Source: Sipunculus nudus (Eukaryota; Annelida; Sipuncula; Golfingiida; Sipunculidae). Taken from it: a stretch of 64,000 nucleotides of DNA. The stretch spans positions 9,697,579 through 9,761,578 of the forward strand of contig CM049307.1 in the NCBI GenBank assembly GCA_026874595.1, given 5' to 3'. This document shows, piece by piece, positions 38,860-50,639 of this stretch (position 1 is the stretch's first letter; each line of letters begins with the position of its first letter). Under the pieces are notes generated by a model. That model searched no databases. It was not told where the DNA came from and saw only the letters and a program-made list of their open reading frames with translations. The position numbers and the translations under genes are program-made.

Positions 38860-41800
38860 TATTTGTAAGCATTAAGATAATTTAAAGTATTCAGAAATAC
38901 TCTGCTACATGTAAAAATATAATCATCCATATAATTATAATTAAACTGAATTTTTTATATTTACCAAAAAGAATAATTACTTTTCCCTAATATTTAATTA
39001 AGTGTGCAATTTATGTAACCACACTTTATATACAACTTACTTCCCTGATATAGTGGTGGTACCTTAAGGCATTGTGGATGCCATGTGGTTTTACTGTATC
39101 CAAGAAAACAAAGCAATGAATCACAGGACCTCCTGAGTGGTTCAGTGACCTCTGACATACAGGTCAGCATATGTTTTTCTGGGGAGTATTGATTTTCTGA
39201 TTATGGAGCCTCCTTCACGACTCATTCAGATATCAATCTTTCTCACACATTCTCATAACTAACTCTTTTACTGTTGATGATGGGAGGGGCCCCGCAGTGA
39301 ATGGATTTATTGGTCAATTATAACGGAATATGAGTCCAATGGGAGTAATAAATGATTTCCCTGCTGTTGTCTGGGCTGCTATTCATACCTTACATTTTAT
39401 ATAATGTGTACCAGCAGGGACCTGGAATTTGGCTTCATGCTACCCAGGAGAATGGAGTGTGCTCACAGGGAAATTTCATTTAATTACAAATGTACAAACA
39501 AAAACTTGTGATTTACAACTTATGATTACCCTAGCAAACTACAGTGATTCTTGCATGCAAAGTTTATGTTATGATAGCATCTTGCAATATAAACCATTTT
39601 ACATTTTAAACAGAAAGAGTGGTTAAATTGGAACTTCATGTTGTTACATTTTCAAAGCTTGTTTCATCGCAACTTGCAAGATCCATCAATACAGAACTCT
39701 AACTAGTTAATATAATTGTTTTTTTTTATTTTATTATTTTTTGGTGGAGTTTACCCTCCACTTTTTTATGCTGTCTCATCAAATTCTTAGTCTAAGTATA
39801 TACATCTGCAGAGTTCCATTTCGGTTTGGGAATACGTGACAAGGTGGTAGCACTTGTTTCCTATCATATTATTATTGTATCCTGGTATCACCCAGGCCTG
39901 GTGTTTAATCATCCCCACTGCTATATCATAACACCAAGAAATCCACCAAAGACACACTATTTGTGATACACAGCTGTTGGGCACAGCCTTCCCATTAAGC
40001 CTGCAGAGCGCTCACCCTGGGTGGGGGCTGACCGTGATAATCTCACAGCCTTGGCTGAGATTTAAACTCACAACCGCCTGGCTCTGAATCCTGTGCTCTA
40101 CCCAGAGACAATGGTGGCTGGCGTATATATAACTGTTAATAAATGTAATGACTAAAATCATTTCTACAAGTATGTAACTACTTTGAAAAAAATTGCACAC
40201 CACACACATGCAGTTTGTTTTGTTTATTCATTTACTGTTAATAACACACCATGGGGGGCCACCAAAATGATCCAAACACATTGAACAAAGATATCTGGCA
40301 GCAAGTCAGACAAACTAGAGTTATTCAAAGGGTGTGTTTATGAGGCATTATGAGAACTTGACTAACAGCAATAACCAATGTTCATTATTATGTCCACAGA
40401 GCAGGCCAGAAATCATAAATCCTACAGAAAAGGTATGTGAATAGTTTTGATGTAATCATGATGTAAGCCTTAAAGAACCATTGGATGAACTTACCTGCAT
40501 AAGCAGAACTTCATCCCATAACTGCTGATTGACATGTGATTCCCTGTGAACCTCCTCTCCCAGCTGTCTCCAGGCCTGACTGACACACAGGGCATTATAC
40601 AGGGACGTCCGGTCCAGCAAACTAAGGATATACTTAGACAGATGCACAGGCAGACATCGGATAAAATCCTTATATTTTGCAACCCCTGAATGAGCTTTAA
40701 CGGAGGCCGGTATGACCATACAAGTTGGATCGACAGGTTCTGATGAACGGCTGCTGCTGTAACTCTCATCCTCATCACTGTCAGCATTAGTTAGTTCTTT
40801 GCTGTAGTCAATGGGGGCACCACTGAAGGGGTCTTGTTGAATTCTGGAGTATTCTGAACAAGCATCGGTCAACAAATCCAGGTCTGGACGGCTGTCAGTA
40901 GCATAGGAATACGTCGTGGAAGACACTGATTCTGCTTCATATTCATCTGAAATGACAAGCCATTTAAACATCTCAAACCCAATTCATAAACTGACAATCA
41001 TCAATGAAATTTAAAACTGACTGAGAAATAGAATTTGTTCAACAAGAAATGAACTAATTTTTAAAATAAATCATGACAATATCTGACATATCATTTCAAC
41101 AAGGGCAATCATGTTCCCTCATTTCTATGCTAGACATATAGATAATGGTTAACTAATTAATGAAGACTGTACTTAGTATATTCTACTTATATTATGGTGT
41201 GGTCCCTGGCAAAGCCATTCATACTTATAACCATCATCTCATCTTAAAGTATATATCAATGAGTCAGACCAAACTATAGCTGGTCAATAAAATATTTCCT
41301 TGCAACATACTGAGGCTCAGGTTTTCATATTTAATGTATTAAACAGACAGCAATATTTTACTTCTATCATTACTGAATGCCCATAACATATAGAAGGGGA
41401 CTCGCCTTTCCAGCAGATTGGTATACAATGCACAAAGACCTTCTGTGCAAGTGTTTACCTATCTGAGACAGGCAGAAAGGGCACCAATACAACTCCTGAT
41501 AACTATCAAATTTATGGATAACCTAATAACAGTTTCCTGAAGTACTTAATAAAACTTCCTGTTCTGACAATACACCACCTATTGCTACTATATACAGGTA
41601 ATACTTCTACAGGTAAGTACCAGGAGAGATAAGCAGAAGCCACTAGACCTGTGATACTTATAATGGATATTCTTCCCATATTCATTCAATAGTGTTTTTT
41701 AAACTACAGTATATATCATACATAATGTGATGTACCATGAACATTTATTAACTCTTGCTCCTATTAATTGCCAGATTTACTAACAATAAAGCTTGAATAA

Positions 41801-43285
41801 TGAGTTGTGTAGCCAGTAGCTGACTCATTCAGTGCTAACACCAGCAGTCGGCCGAAGGTTTACCTGGTGTGAAGGAATGCTAATATTGAGAAGATTAATG
41901 TTTACTCTGTCTATAACTGTAATCCTGGTTGCCCTGAGAGTAAACCTGCTTAGACGTGGTATGTTCTCATACACGTCTGTACCACTTGTCAAAGTGCTGT
42001 ATAACTGTACAGGTATTGTATATTTGACCTGTGTTAAAGCATTGTATACCTGTGCCCTTATGTAGGCGTTGCATATTTCATATTCTCTGTACAAACGCTA
42101 CAATAAAGAGCTCCTTTCTCCTGTGCTGTATAATTTTTATTTTGGTACAGGTGCAGCATATGTTACCTGTACCTGTTGTACAGGTGCTGTACAGGTGTTC
42201 CTCGGTCACACATGATGTAAAAGTATACCTCCTTCTGTAGCTCTTGCACAAGTTGTGCATTAACCTTACCTACCTTATACATACAGTTTTACCTTTTCCA
42301 TCTTATATGTCACAATTCTTTCTACACTTGTATGGGACCACCTGCACAGGTGTTGTACAACTGTTGCACCTGTATTGGTGTAATACCAAGTGTACCACTT
42401 TAACAATATAACAATATCTTTTTTATTGCCAAGGTACAGTCTGAATGAAAACCACGTGCAGATGTTCTAAAGTTATACCTCTTGCAGCTCATGCAGATGT
42501 AAAGGTGCTATGATATAAAAACACCTTTTTGTAATGATTTTGCATAAATGTAACAGTACCATATTTAATACTCGAGTCTTTAATTACACCAATATCTATC
42601 ATTTTCCATAAACTGTGTCTCCTGTAAAACTACTTTTTTGCTACTCTACTGCAGAAATAGTGCTAGAACATGTCATGTAACTTTTTTTATGTGTGAATGT
42701 GCTTCATAGGTGTACCTAAAGTGCTAATTAATATGAACTGACCACATAGAATATTAACTTATTCGGCAAATAAATTAAAAATACAATATATTTTACTTTC
42801 AATTACAAGAGATTTCTCTTGCCTAAGTTTTCTTTATCCAGAAATGTCAGGTGTTCCCATACCATATGAATGCTTAAGATAAAAATCACTAATTACATGG
42901 CCCAGAGATACCCCAGGAGGGTGTCGTACAGTGCAGCCAAGCAAACTTATGAAATATAAGTACCTGGTGATATGGTACCACTGGTTGTCACGCTAAGGTA
43001 ATCTCATTAAGCTACTTATATCCAATATATGAGACCAACAAGCAGAACTCTATGACCACTCACAAACATCTTAAATGGACAGGTCTTTCTTAGGTCTATT
43101 CAATTATATATCCCGTTCACATTTTCACATAGGTTTTCAGAGTTCATTTGGCCATAAAGTAGTTACAGTGACAGCCTTGAGTAAAGTTACAGTCAAGATT
43201 ATTAATTTTGTCCCTAATGAATTGTGTCTATGGAAATATCTAGAAAGCATTAACCAATAGAAATGAATACACATGACATCATCTT

Positions 43286-43330
<45 letters not shown>

Positions 43331-45082
43331 TTAATCTTGCTAAGTCATGAACATCCCCTCCCCAACCAATCCACCCATATACATGTACCGGTACTCAAGT
43401 TTGCCTTTAAAATCTATAATTGTATATATGGACCATAAAAAAATTAGTGTCTGGCAAGTGTGCTCTTGGAATTTCAACCATGCCAGTAGCTGACATGGTT
43501 TGTGATTTGATTGACACTTCTCATTTAACGATTGAGCACTTTATTTGCTTGTAAAATAAGAAAGTTTAAGTTAATGGATTTAACTATTTGTATTGCCCAT
43601 GTTTACTCTCCATATCAGTCCACCTGGGGTCTGATTCCTGTTTGTTTCTCCTGGATACAGCTCAATGCATTACGCTTGACAAACATCCAGTTAAAACAGA
43701 TTTAAAACATGTTACTGTTGAATACATAACAGGATTATGGCATGCAGTCACACATTAAATCTATACATGGCTGAAGTGACAGGTAAACATACAATTTCTT
43801 CTGATGTTAAGAGCCTGTTTTGCTTGCCTGTCACATTTATTTACTTCTTCTATGGTGTATAGCTACTGCAAACAAAAACATGTCAGCACTTTCTCAAGAC
43901 CACAGCAATAATTGCCTGGTGTATGAAGTAGAGGGTAGTCTGGCTGTCTGGTCCAGTGGGTCACCATACCCCTCATCTCAGGCATTTGTACTGTGGCTGA
44001 GTTCAATGTCATGTACTTTTAATGAGCACATTCAAACTTGGGCCACTACCATAAATCTACACTGATTCAGAAGATGGACTGGGAGTGTAATCTGTTAGAT
44101 GGTCTGGCCACAGATTTCAATAATGAATTGGAAGACAACTGACTGATTCTGAGTCACAAAAGCGGTCTTGATTCAGTTTACTGCACATAAGTAAACTATA
44201 TAAATATAAAAACATATAAAAAAATCAAATGCACACCAAACTCAGGATATTAGACAAAACTAGAACTTTGGCTTTACTAACAATAGCATAAAAGCCATGA
44301 CATAATAAAACAAAACAGGCAGACAGAAATCATAATTAACTTTTTCTCATTAATAATAATATACAAATGTAGTTTTGACATTATACTGGTATTGTTCAAA
44401 TTCATTCAAGAAGGAATGTTCAGAGAATTCTAGTTTATCAAATATTAGTTTTTTCCATAACATTTATATAGTGCAATACATGTGATAAGTGGCACTTACC
44501 ATCTTGAACACTGGCCATTTTCTCGGATGCCATCAATGTTTTGGCAAGCACTCCAGCCTGATACAGCAGATGAACATCACAGCACTGTAGAATGCTGAGA
44601 CTGAAGTTAGACTTGGTCCAGTAGTTAGCGTGCTGGAACCAGAACCATGTCTCAGCTATATTTGACTCTAACGTGACAAGATCTAGTGCTCGGTCACAGC
44701 TCATCGTGGCAGCATCTGTATTAAGACTAGGGTTTGTCCGAGCTCTTGCATAGGTAAAATCTTTACACAACACCGGAGTGAGTAACGCCACAAAACTCTG
44801 CAGCAGGTCCACACTGTGGAATCTACGAACTAATCCCAGGATGAATCTACGCCTTGATTGGTCCCCTGCCTTCGAAAACCAATCTTTAACATCGGTCAGT
44901 TTTTTATTAAGCTGGCAGGTTTCACACACACCACATGTGGTGGTCACTCCACCCTGGACACATCTCAGCTCCAGGGCTTTACCGATATTAAACTCATACG
45001 GCTCTGAGCTATGGTGGGGGTGTTTCATGGTACTGGTGTCTGCCTTAATGTCTTCACTCACTTGACCTCCTTCAGACACCAT
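30562..45082 (-). CDS. FBXW10-like: F-box/WD40 protein, FBXW10-like, 9 coding exons
   Basis: Exons in gene order: 45082-44500, 40946-40495, 38767-38535, 38173-37970, 37594-37473, 34192-34044, 33480-33338, 32946-32788, 32266-30562. All junctions are GT-AG, phases close, and the total is 3750 nt (1249 residues plus stop). The N-terminal module with CGVCETCQL, KDWFSKAGDQSRRRF and KDFTYARAR matches my memory of FBXW10. The F-box is about residues 286-326 (YKDFIRCLPVHLSKYILSLL). Six to seven WD repeats span about 410-690 (for example ASGSQDRKVRLID, ISGSYDTSIRQW, VTGCEGGKVKVWDL, ITGSGDGKLRIWN). The last exon adds about 565 basic, Ser/Thr/Pro-rich, probably disordered residues. The family acts as substrate receptor in SCF ubiquitin ligases: the F-box binds Skp1 and the propeller binds substrate. 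The substrate here is unknown. The acceptor at 45095 implies a 5' untranslated exon upstream. FBXW10B/CDRT1-type paralogy cannot be resolved. Confidence 0.9.
36300..37345. repeat. ~145-bp tandem array with AGGTCA half-sites, about 7 units
   Basis: Each unit holds TTGACCTTGAAGATGAAGG then TCAAGGTCACCAGG-like text, followed by GTAGGAACAA, CCAAATTTGAGGAC, AAGTTATGGGGTTCACAAAA. Units begin near 36345, 36483, 36628, 36776, 36920, 37068 and 37214. The array lies in the intron between 37472 and 34193 of the FBXW10-like gene. Exact AGGTCAAGGTCA occurs at 36354, 36500 and 37086. A G12 run (37384-37395) lies just beyond it. Short frames in it are repeat translations. Confidence 0.85.
38813..38857. repeat. 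TA dinucleotide microsatellite
   Basis: An uninterrupted TA run in intron 2 of the FBXW10-like gene, about 45 bases upstream of the exon beginning at 38767. It accounts for an Ile-Tyr-rich open frame that has no coding meaning. Confidence 0.9.
40040..40128 (-). mobile_element. tRNA-derived SINE-like segment
   Basis: On the minus strand, CTGGGTAGAGCACAGG is followed 25 bases after TAGAGC by GAGTTTAAATCTC (40057-40069). This is the spacing and content of a tRNA D-arm and T-arm/B box. The A box is degenerate and no intact acceptor stem was found, so it is not a functional tRNA. It lies in intron 2 of the FBXW10-like gene in the sense orientation. Confidence 0.5.
43290..43326. repeat. TA dinucleotide microsatellite
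   Basis: An uninterrupted TA run in intron 1 of the FBXW10-like coding region. The minus-strand Ile-Tyr frame over it is an artefact. Confidence 0.9.
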
Positions 45083-45344
45083 CTTGCTTTATTTCTACAA
45101 AAAGAAAGAGCAGTTTTATCATTATTATGTGTTTTGAATTAGGGTTATCCTGTACCCATTTTCAATGTATGATCAAAAATCTCTTAATTTTTTACAATGT
45201 GACAAGCTGCTTGAAAACTTGAAAAGAATACTTGATTAAACTATATCTAGGTTAGAAAATCACCTTGTGCCTTATCAAATTAGATCACACTATGAACCTA
45301 CAAACTTCAAAACAAGAGTACTGAAAATAAGGCATAATAAGCCC

Positions 45345-46330
45345 TTTGCATATTTTGTGACCTCTGACCTTTTTAATGTGTGACTTTGCTGAGAATGTAA
45401 TTCAGGTGAGAACTTGTATTGGTTAATACTCATCATGAGTTATATGTAAATCAATCAGATTTTTGTTAAGTCAGGGTGGTGCCACCAAAGTGTGGTGACT
45501 TCTGACCTCATTAAAGATGAGTGGATTTTGCTGAAAATAGAACTTAGGTTAAATATTACACTTATTAATATTTCTATTCAGCTTTAATCAAAACCCATCA
45601 TATAATTCTCGTTAGTTATTTCCCCGACACAACATAGTAGCCCAGTAACCTCTGACCTCATTAAGTATACAAGAATTAAAAACTGAATTTTGCTGAGAAT
45701 CAATTGAGGTAAGAAACTCCACTGGTAAACATGTACTATGAGTTGCATAAAAAATCCATAGGATTTTGGTATGTCACCACAATGCCTCCAAAGTGCTGTG
45801 ACAGCTGACCTCATTAAATCTGTGTGGATTTTGCTGGAAATCGAAATTGGGTGAGATATTTTATTAACTAACATTTCTATTGAGTTTTATCAAAATCCAT
45901 TATATTTCTCATTAGTTATCGTGGTAAACAAACAAGGTGGCCATGTGACCTCTGACCTCATTAAATATGTGTGAATTTTGCTGAGAATTTAAATGAGGTG
46001 AGAAACTCTATTGGTAAACATGTATGAGTTTCATGAAAATCCATAGGATTTTTGGTAATTCATCACGGTGCCTCAAAAGTTCTGTGACCTCTCAACTTAT
46101 AATTATGCGTGAATTTTGCTGGAAATTGAATTAAAAGAGATAATTAATTGATTAAAATTTCTGTTGAGTTTCATCTGAATCCATCATATTATGACAATGC
46201 AAGTTGCCTAGTGACCTCTGACCTTACTAAATATGGATGGATTTTACCCATAATTTAACTGGGGCAATATAATTTATTGGTCAGCAGTTATGGTGAGTTT
46301 CATTTAAAACTCATCAAAGCTTCGGTAAGT
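45345..46330. repeat. ~140-150-bp tandem array with TGACCTCTGACCT motifs, about 7 units
   Basis: The unit core GTGACCTCTGACCTCATTAA then TGTGTGAATTTTGCTGAGAAT recurs near 45358, 45498, 45646, 45798, 45946, 46084 and 46212. Spacing varies from 126 to 152 bp. It lies upstream of the first coding exon of the FBXW10-like gene, inside the inferred 5'-UTR intron. Short frames within it are repeat translations. Confidence 0.85.
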
Positions 46331-46976
46331 TATTGTGGCGACAGTAAAAGTTAACAGATGGACGGACAGTGGGTATACCATAATATGTCCCGTCACAGAT
46401 AGGTGTATAAAAAGGGTAATTATAAATGACTAACTTAAGCAGCTCGTCATACCTAGTATACAACAGAATCAAGATCAATTGTTTTCTTCAAATCACCTTT
46501 TAACACTATGCCTTCTTATATAAAATATATATATGGAGTACCCATCATATATACATTATAAAGGTTCTGTTCAAGTTAGGTGTCTGGGAGGACATAGAAA
46601 AGTCATTACATATCAGACCTCTCAAGGTAATGAACAACATTTTAAAAGGGAAGAAATTTATACAGGATATTTTGTACAGTCAAGACAGATTCAGTACTGT
46701 TGTGCTTTAGTTTTACCTCCCATCCATGTTTAATTAATTGTAACAAACACCCCAATTAAAGAATCAATAAATCTTGTCTAATCATATGTATTATAAAAGC
46801 ATATATATTTACTATGAGGAGCTGAATTATACATACTACATAAAGTGTTAAGGCTTTTCCCATTTCCTTCAAGCAAAGAAGTTGCATTATTAAGTAGGAT
46901 ATATCCAAACAAGGAATACAATTTAAAATAATCTTAGGAGACTGCACTATATAAAAATATTTAGTAAATAAATTTC

Positions 46977-46980
<4 letters not shown>

Positions 46981-47064
<84 letters not shown>
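46981..47064. repeat. Long TA dinucleotide microsatellite (84 bp)
   Basis: An uninterrupted TA run, the longest in the window, inside the inferred 5'-UTR intron of the FBXW10-like gene. Length in an assembly is often unreliable at such sites. Confidence 0.95.
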
Positions 47065-47070
<6 letters not shown>

Positions 47071-47720
47071 GTATAGAGTGGGACTACCCAGTCACTTCAG
47101 TCGCTGCTTTTTTAAAGATTGATTGACCAGCCATTGTGGTACCATGTCTCCTGAGACATAAGGATGCCTATAGTACAGTACAACTGTATGTACATACCAT
47201 GCACCCCTCTGATGAAATGACAGAGTAGAAGGTCTAAAATTTATATATATTCAAAGTATGTTTTTCTGCAAATTAATCTACACACATACTCAAAGGTTTA
47301 AAAGGCTTTATATGGCAGCAGCTTGGCTAAATCTCACGGTGTTTTACTGTTTTGTCAGGACAACTAAACCTGCGATCACCGCCTTATCATAGTTTTCACG
47401 CAGATCAAATAAAGCTGAAAGAACTGTTGATCTACAATTTATAGAAGCTAAATCCTACCCGGGTGGATATTGGGGCATCAAGGACAAAGCAATACAAAAA
47501 GTGGGAGGTAAAAATAACATATATAAACACAGTAGATGATAACATATTGCAACAAATCTAGACAGATCAAATTATCTATATTTCTGCAAACTCAGTGACC
47601 ATGAATAAACTATTTTTATTATTTGCAATAATACAATAGTCAATATTACCAACATTAACACCATGGCATAAGCAGTGATAAAGCATAAGTTTATCTAATA
47701 AATCAATTAAGAAAACCAAC

Positions 47721-48340
47721 CTGCACGAGTCCTTTATAAAGAGTCTGTGCTCATCATGCAGTTCTTGTATCTCTGGAACTGACAGCTACTCCCCAGTGAA
47801 TAACCGAAGGTGTTCCAAAACACTGCTCCTGCGGGTTTATGTGTGGGCACCCCCTATTGGCAATAACATACAGTAATGAAGATTTAATTGGCGGCCTTGT
47901 CCCCTGGCGATGCCTGCCGTTGTGCCATCCATTAAGACCGTGTTAGCACCTTTTCTTGTTTTGTCGTCACTCGGCTGCTTGCTGACAAACAAGGGCCTTG
48001 CTTGCTGTGGCTTGATCACCGTTCACTAATGAGACCCCTGCCTTGACCATTGCCGGGTGACGACGGCATGACGAGTGTAAACAAACCTGACAACTTGCCC
48101 ACCCAATCAGTAGCTCAGGCACGCGGTGACAACAACATGGCGTCCCCTGTCACCAAGGGGATCACGAGCGGCAAACAGTTTCCCACACAGGGGGCGCCAC
48201 GTTTGCTCTAGGACTTCGTCAACGTGCGCCGAGTGCGTGCAAGACTTGCTCGCACGGTTCAGCCGCTTCTTCATGCAGTTACCATAAAAATTATGCTTAC
48301 AGAATTGTTTAAAGGAATATATTTTTAAAACCACCAGGAC
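47721..48340 (-). promoter_or_regulatory. Candidate 5' UTR exon and promoter of the FBXW10-like gene
   Basis: A donor CGTGCAG|GTTGGT (exon edge 47721) could pair with the strong acceptor TTTCTTTTTGTAG at 45095. The region 47780-48260 is clearly richer in G+C and CpG than its surroundings. No TATA box was identified. The donor is not a strong match, so the precise exon is uncertain. Confidence 0.4.
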
Positions 48341-48590
48341 AACATTATGCGAACCTAATTTACTTGATTTTTCCTTTTATATTCTGAATTAGGGTTACTG
48401 ATGTTTCGTAAAAATATAAACCCTATATATATTAATAATCATATATATTAGCTGCATGGCATTGCGCATATGTTGCTCTTGTCAAAGCTAGGACTACGCT
48501 AAAATAAATTCCGAAGCTGACTTCTAATACAGACCACCCTGCAGAATATTTTAACTTTAGATACCCGGTATAATAATATTATAAATAGCC

Positions 48591-48622
<32 letters not shown>
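48591..48622. repeat. AAT trinucleotide microsatellite
   Basis: About ten copies of AAT in a row. Confidence 0.9.
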
Positions 48623-48624
<2 letters not shown>

Positions 48625-49274
48625 AATAATGATAACTTTAATTGACATTGGGTAAACAGTTGGAATTTAAATAGGGTTGTAGTTCCAAGTCTCAATTTCA
48701 TTTTTTTTCTGCATGTGTTCAGGACGCTGATGACGGACAGTAATGATTCATGGGTATTAATATACTAGTATTTACTTGTAGGCGTACATAGATTATTTTT
48801 TCTCGTGTATGTGTACTTGTTCGACAATGCTGATTTGTTTGACGTGACTATAAAGAAAAGACATATTGAAAAGAAATATTAAAAGGCGGACATAATACCT
48901 CTGATATATATTATCAGATAAAAAAGCTATAGACATTCATTCACAGGAAATAGGAAGCATGCGATTTATAACTAATTACTTAACTGCCAACAAAAGTTTG
49001 ATTAACTTTGTAAGACTTTCTAAGAGATCGCCTTCTTCTTGTCAGTAGTATACAATCATTTTAGAATTACATATGTATACCACTTCCAAAGAACATAATT
49101 ACATGGGCTTCCTCAGCGGCCATTGCAGAAAAAGACAACATTTTCAGCATTATATTAACATTTTTATAATCCTTAGTTATATCATGTAATAATCTCTATT
49201 TAAAAATAATCTTCGATGAACTAACTAATTACGTCACATACGATCATTAAGGACGCCTGGGCATGCAGGCCCAG

Positions 49275-49301
49275 TTATAAAGCAGTGACGTCATGACGTC
49301 T
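49275..49301 (+). promoter_or_regulatory. Double CRE next to a TATA-like motif
   Basis: A full palindromic cAMP-response element, TGACGTCA (49286-49293), is followed at once by TGACGTCT. TTATAAAG lies a few bases upstream. The surroundings are relatively CpG-rich. A start site for an unannotated plus-strand transcript is possible, but no downstream coding exon was confirmed. Confidence 0.3.
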
Positions 49302-49924
49302 GCATGGGAGTGGGTGAGGCATGCACGTTAATTCAGTCGCTCAGCTGTGACCTGTACTACATGAACACGTACCGAAGTGACATTCAGTTGTATTGTAAAT
49401 TACTGATAACATTCATTTCTTTAATTGGCTTTCCTCAGTTTACGTTCTTGGAATCGAAGATGTAAAATAAATCGGCTGGGTCACGTTGACCATGAACAGG
49501 ATATTTTAGAATTTGTCAGGGGTAGATCGAGGGAAAAATTCATTATTTGGGGAGGGGGCAGAGGATGTCTGAGATCATTGTCAAGATAAGTGAAAAACAG
49601 GTTTTGTGGGGCGCTGGCTGCTTACACCAGGGAAGGAATCAGTCAGAGTGTACAAGTGTACAGGAACGCGCGCGTTTGGGGGGATGTACGGCTGTATATG
49701 TCTTGAAAAAATGATATATACATGTATAGCTTGGATAATCTAGGATAATATTGTATTTTTGTGTTTTCACAAAATTTTGTCAGATTTTATCTAATTATTA
49801 GTATAGTTTTAATGCTCAGCTGCAAAAGTACCTGTTGTCAGATATGAATAACCTGATAGAATAATTCATTCATTGGGTTGAACAGAAGGAAATCTCTATA
49901 TATTTATGTTGGGGATGCGGGCGT

Positions 49925-49948
49925 CCCCCCCCCCCCCCCCCCCCCCCC
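49925..49948. repeat. Poly(C) tract, 24 bases
   Basis: An uninterrupted C homopolymer. Similar runs occur at 52839-52855 (C17), 54524-54539 (G16), 59226-59242 (C17) and 37384-37395 (G12). Confidence 0.9.
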
Positions 49949-50639
49949 ATTATATAGAATGTTTAAGTTTAAATGTCACGAAGAAATGGACACATACCGT
50001 CACTAAATTATCTTATAATAATACAAAACAATGTAATAGAATTAAGATTAGAATGTATTTCAAAATAATTTTAAATTGGTAATGACCGTCATTTGGTTAT
50101 ACTATAATATACGTGAAGCTAACTATACTTCAGTGTTTGCGAATATATAAATGATCGCTCCGCATTTTCGGTTTTAACATTTTACCAATGACTGCAATTA
50201 TTTTTTTTTTTTAATTTTGCCAGATGGCATAAAATAATTCTTATAAGATCATTAGTTTTTTTCATAAGATGCTCTCACATGAAAACAGAAATCTGTTTGG
50301 CCGAAGAAAAAATCTTTGACTATATTTTTTCTGCCATATGATTATATGGCCTTCTTGGTCCAACAAAGGATGGCGAGACGGCCTTGTATCACCGGTTGGG
50401 GTAGCTACAGGCATGGCGCGCGAACGATTCATGTTAAATCGTTCCTTCTTGTTTATTCCTGAATGGAGGCTGAATGTACGGGCTACGAGTGGGGATAGAA
50501 TGAAGCGTTATCGCTGAAAAACCTTCACGGCAGCTGATTACCACCAAGCGCTGAGCTGCACACGATCGAAGATTTAGCAACTGAATGCCCTCCCTATATC
50601 TGTCTGACAAGATGTCAGCCCAGTGCGGTCAAGTAAGCA

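Noticed and set aside
38531-38872. Minus-strand frame with an Ile-Tyr repeat at its start as an N-terminal extension
   Set aside because: The repeat is a TA microsatellite in the intron. The real exon begins at 38767 after a good acceptor.
41825-42400. CAGGTG/CACCTG-rich stretch in FBXW10-like intron 1 as an E-box enhancer
   Set aside because: It looks like a degenerate low-complexity repeat of GTACAGGTG-type words. Spacing is irregular and nothing supports regulation.
48136-48212. Plus-strand ATG with a short frame (MASPVTKGI...) as a divergent first exon
   Set aside because: It ends in a stop after about 25 codons with no clear donor. It lies in the CpG-rich presumed promoter, where open frames are expected by chance.
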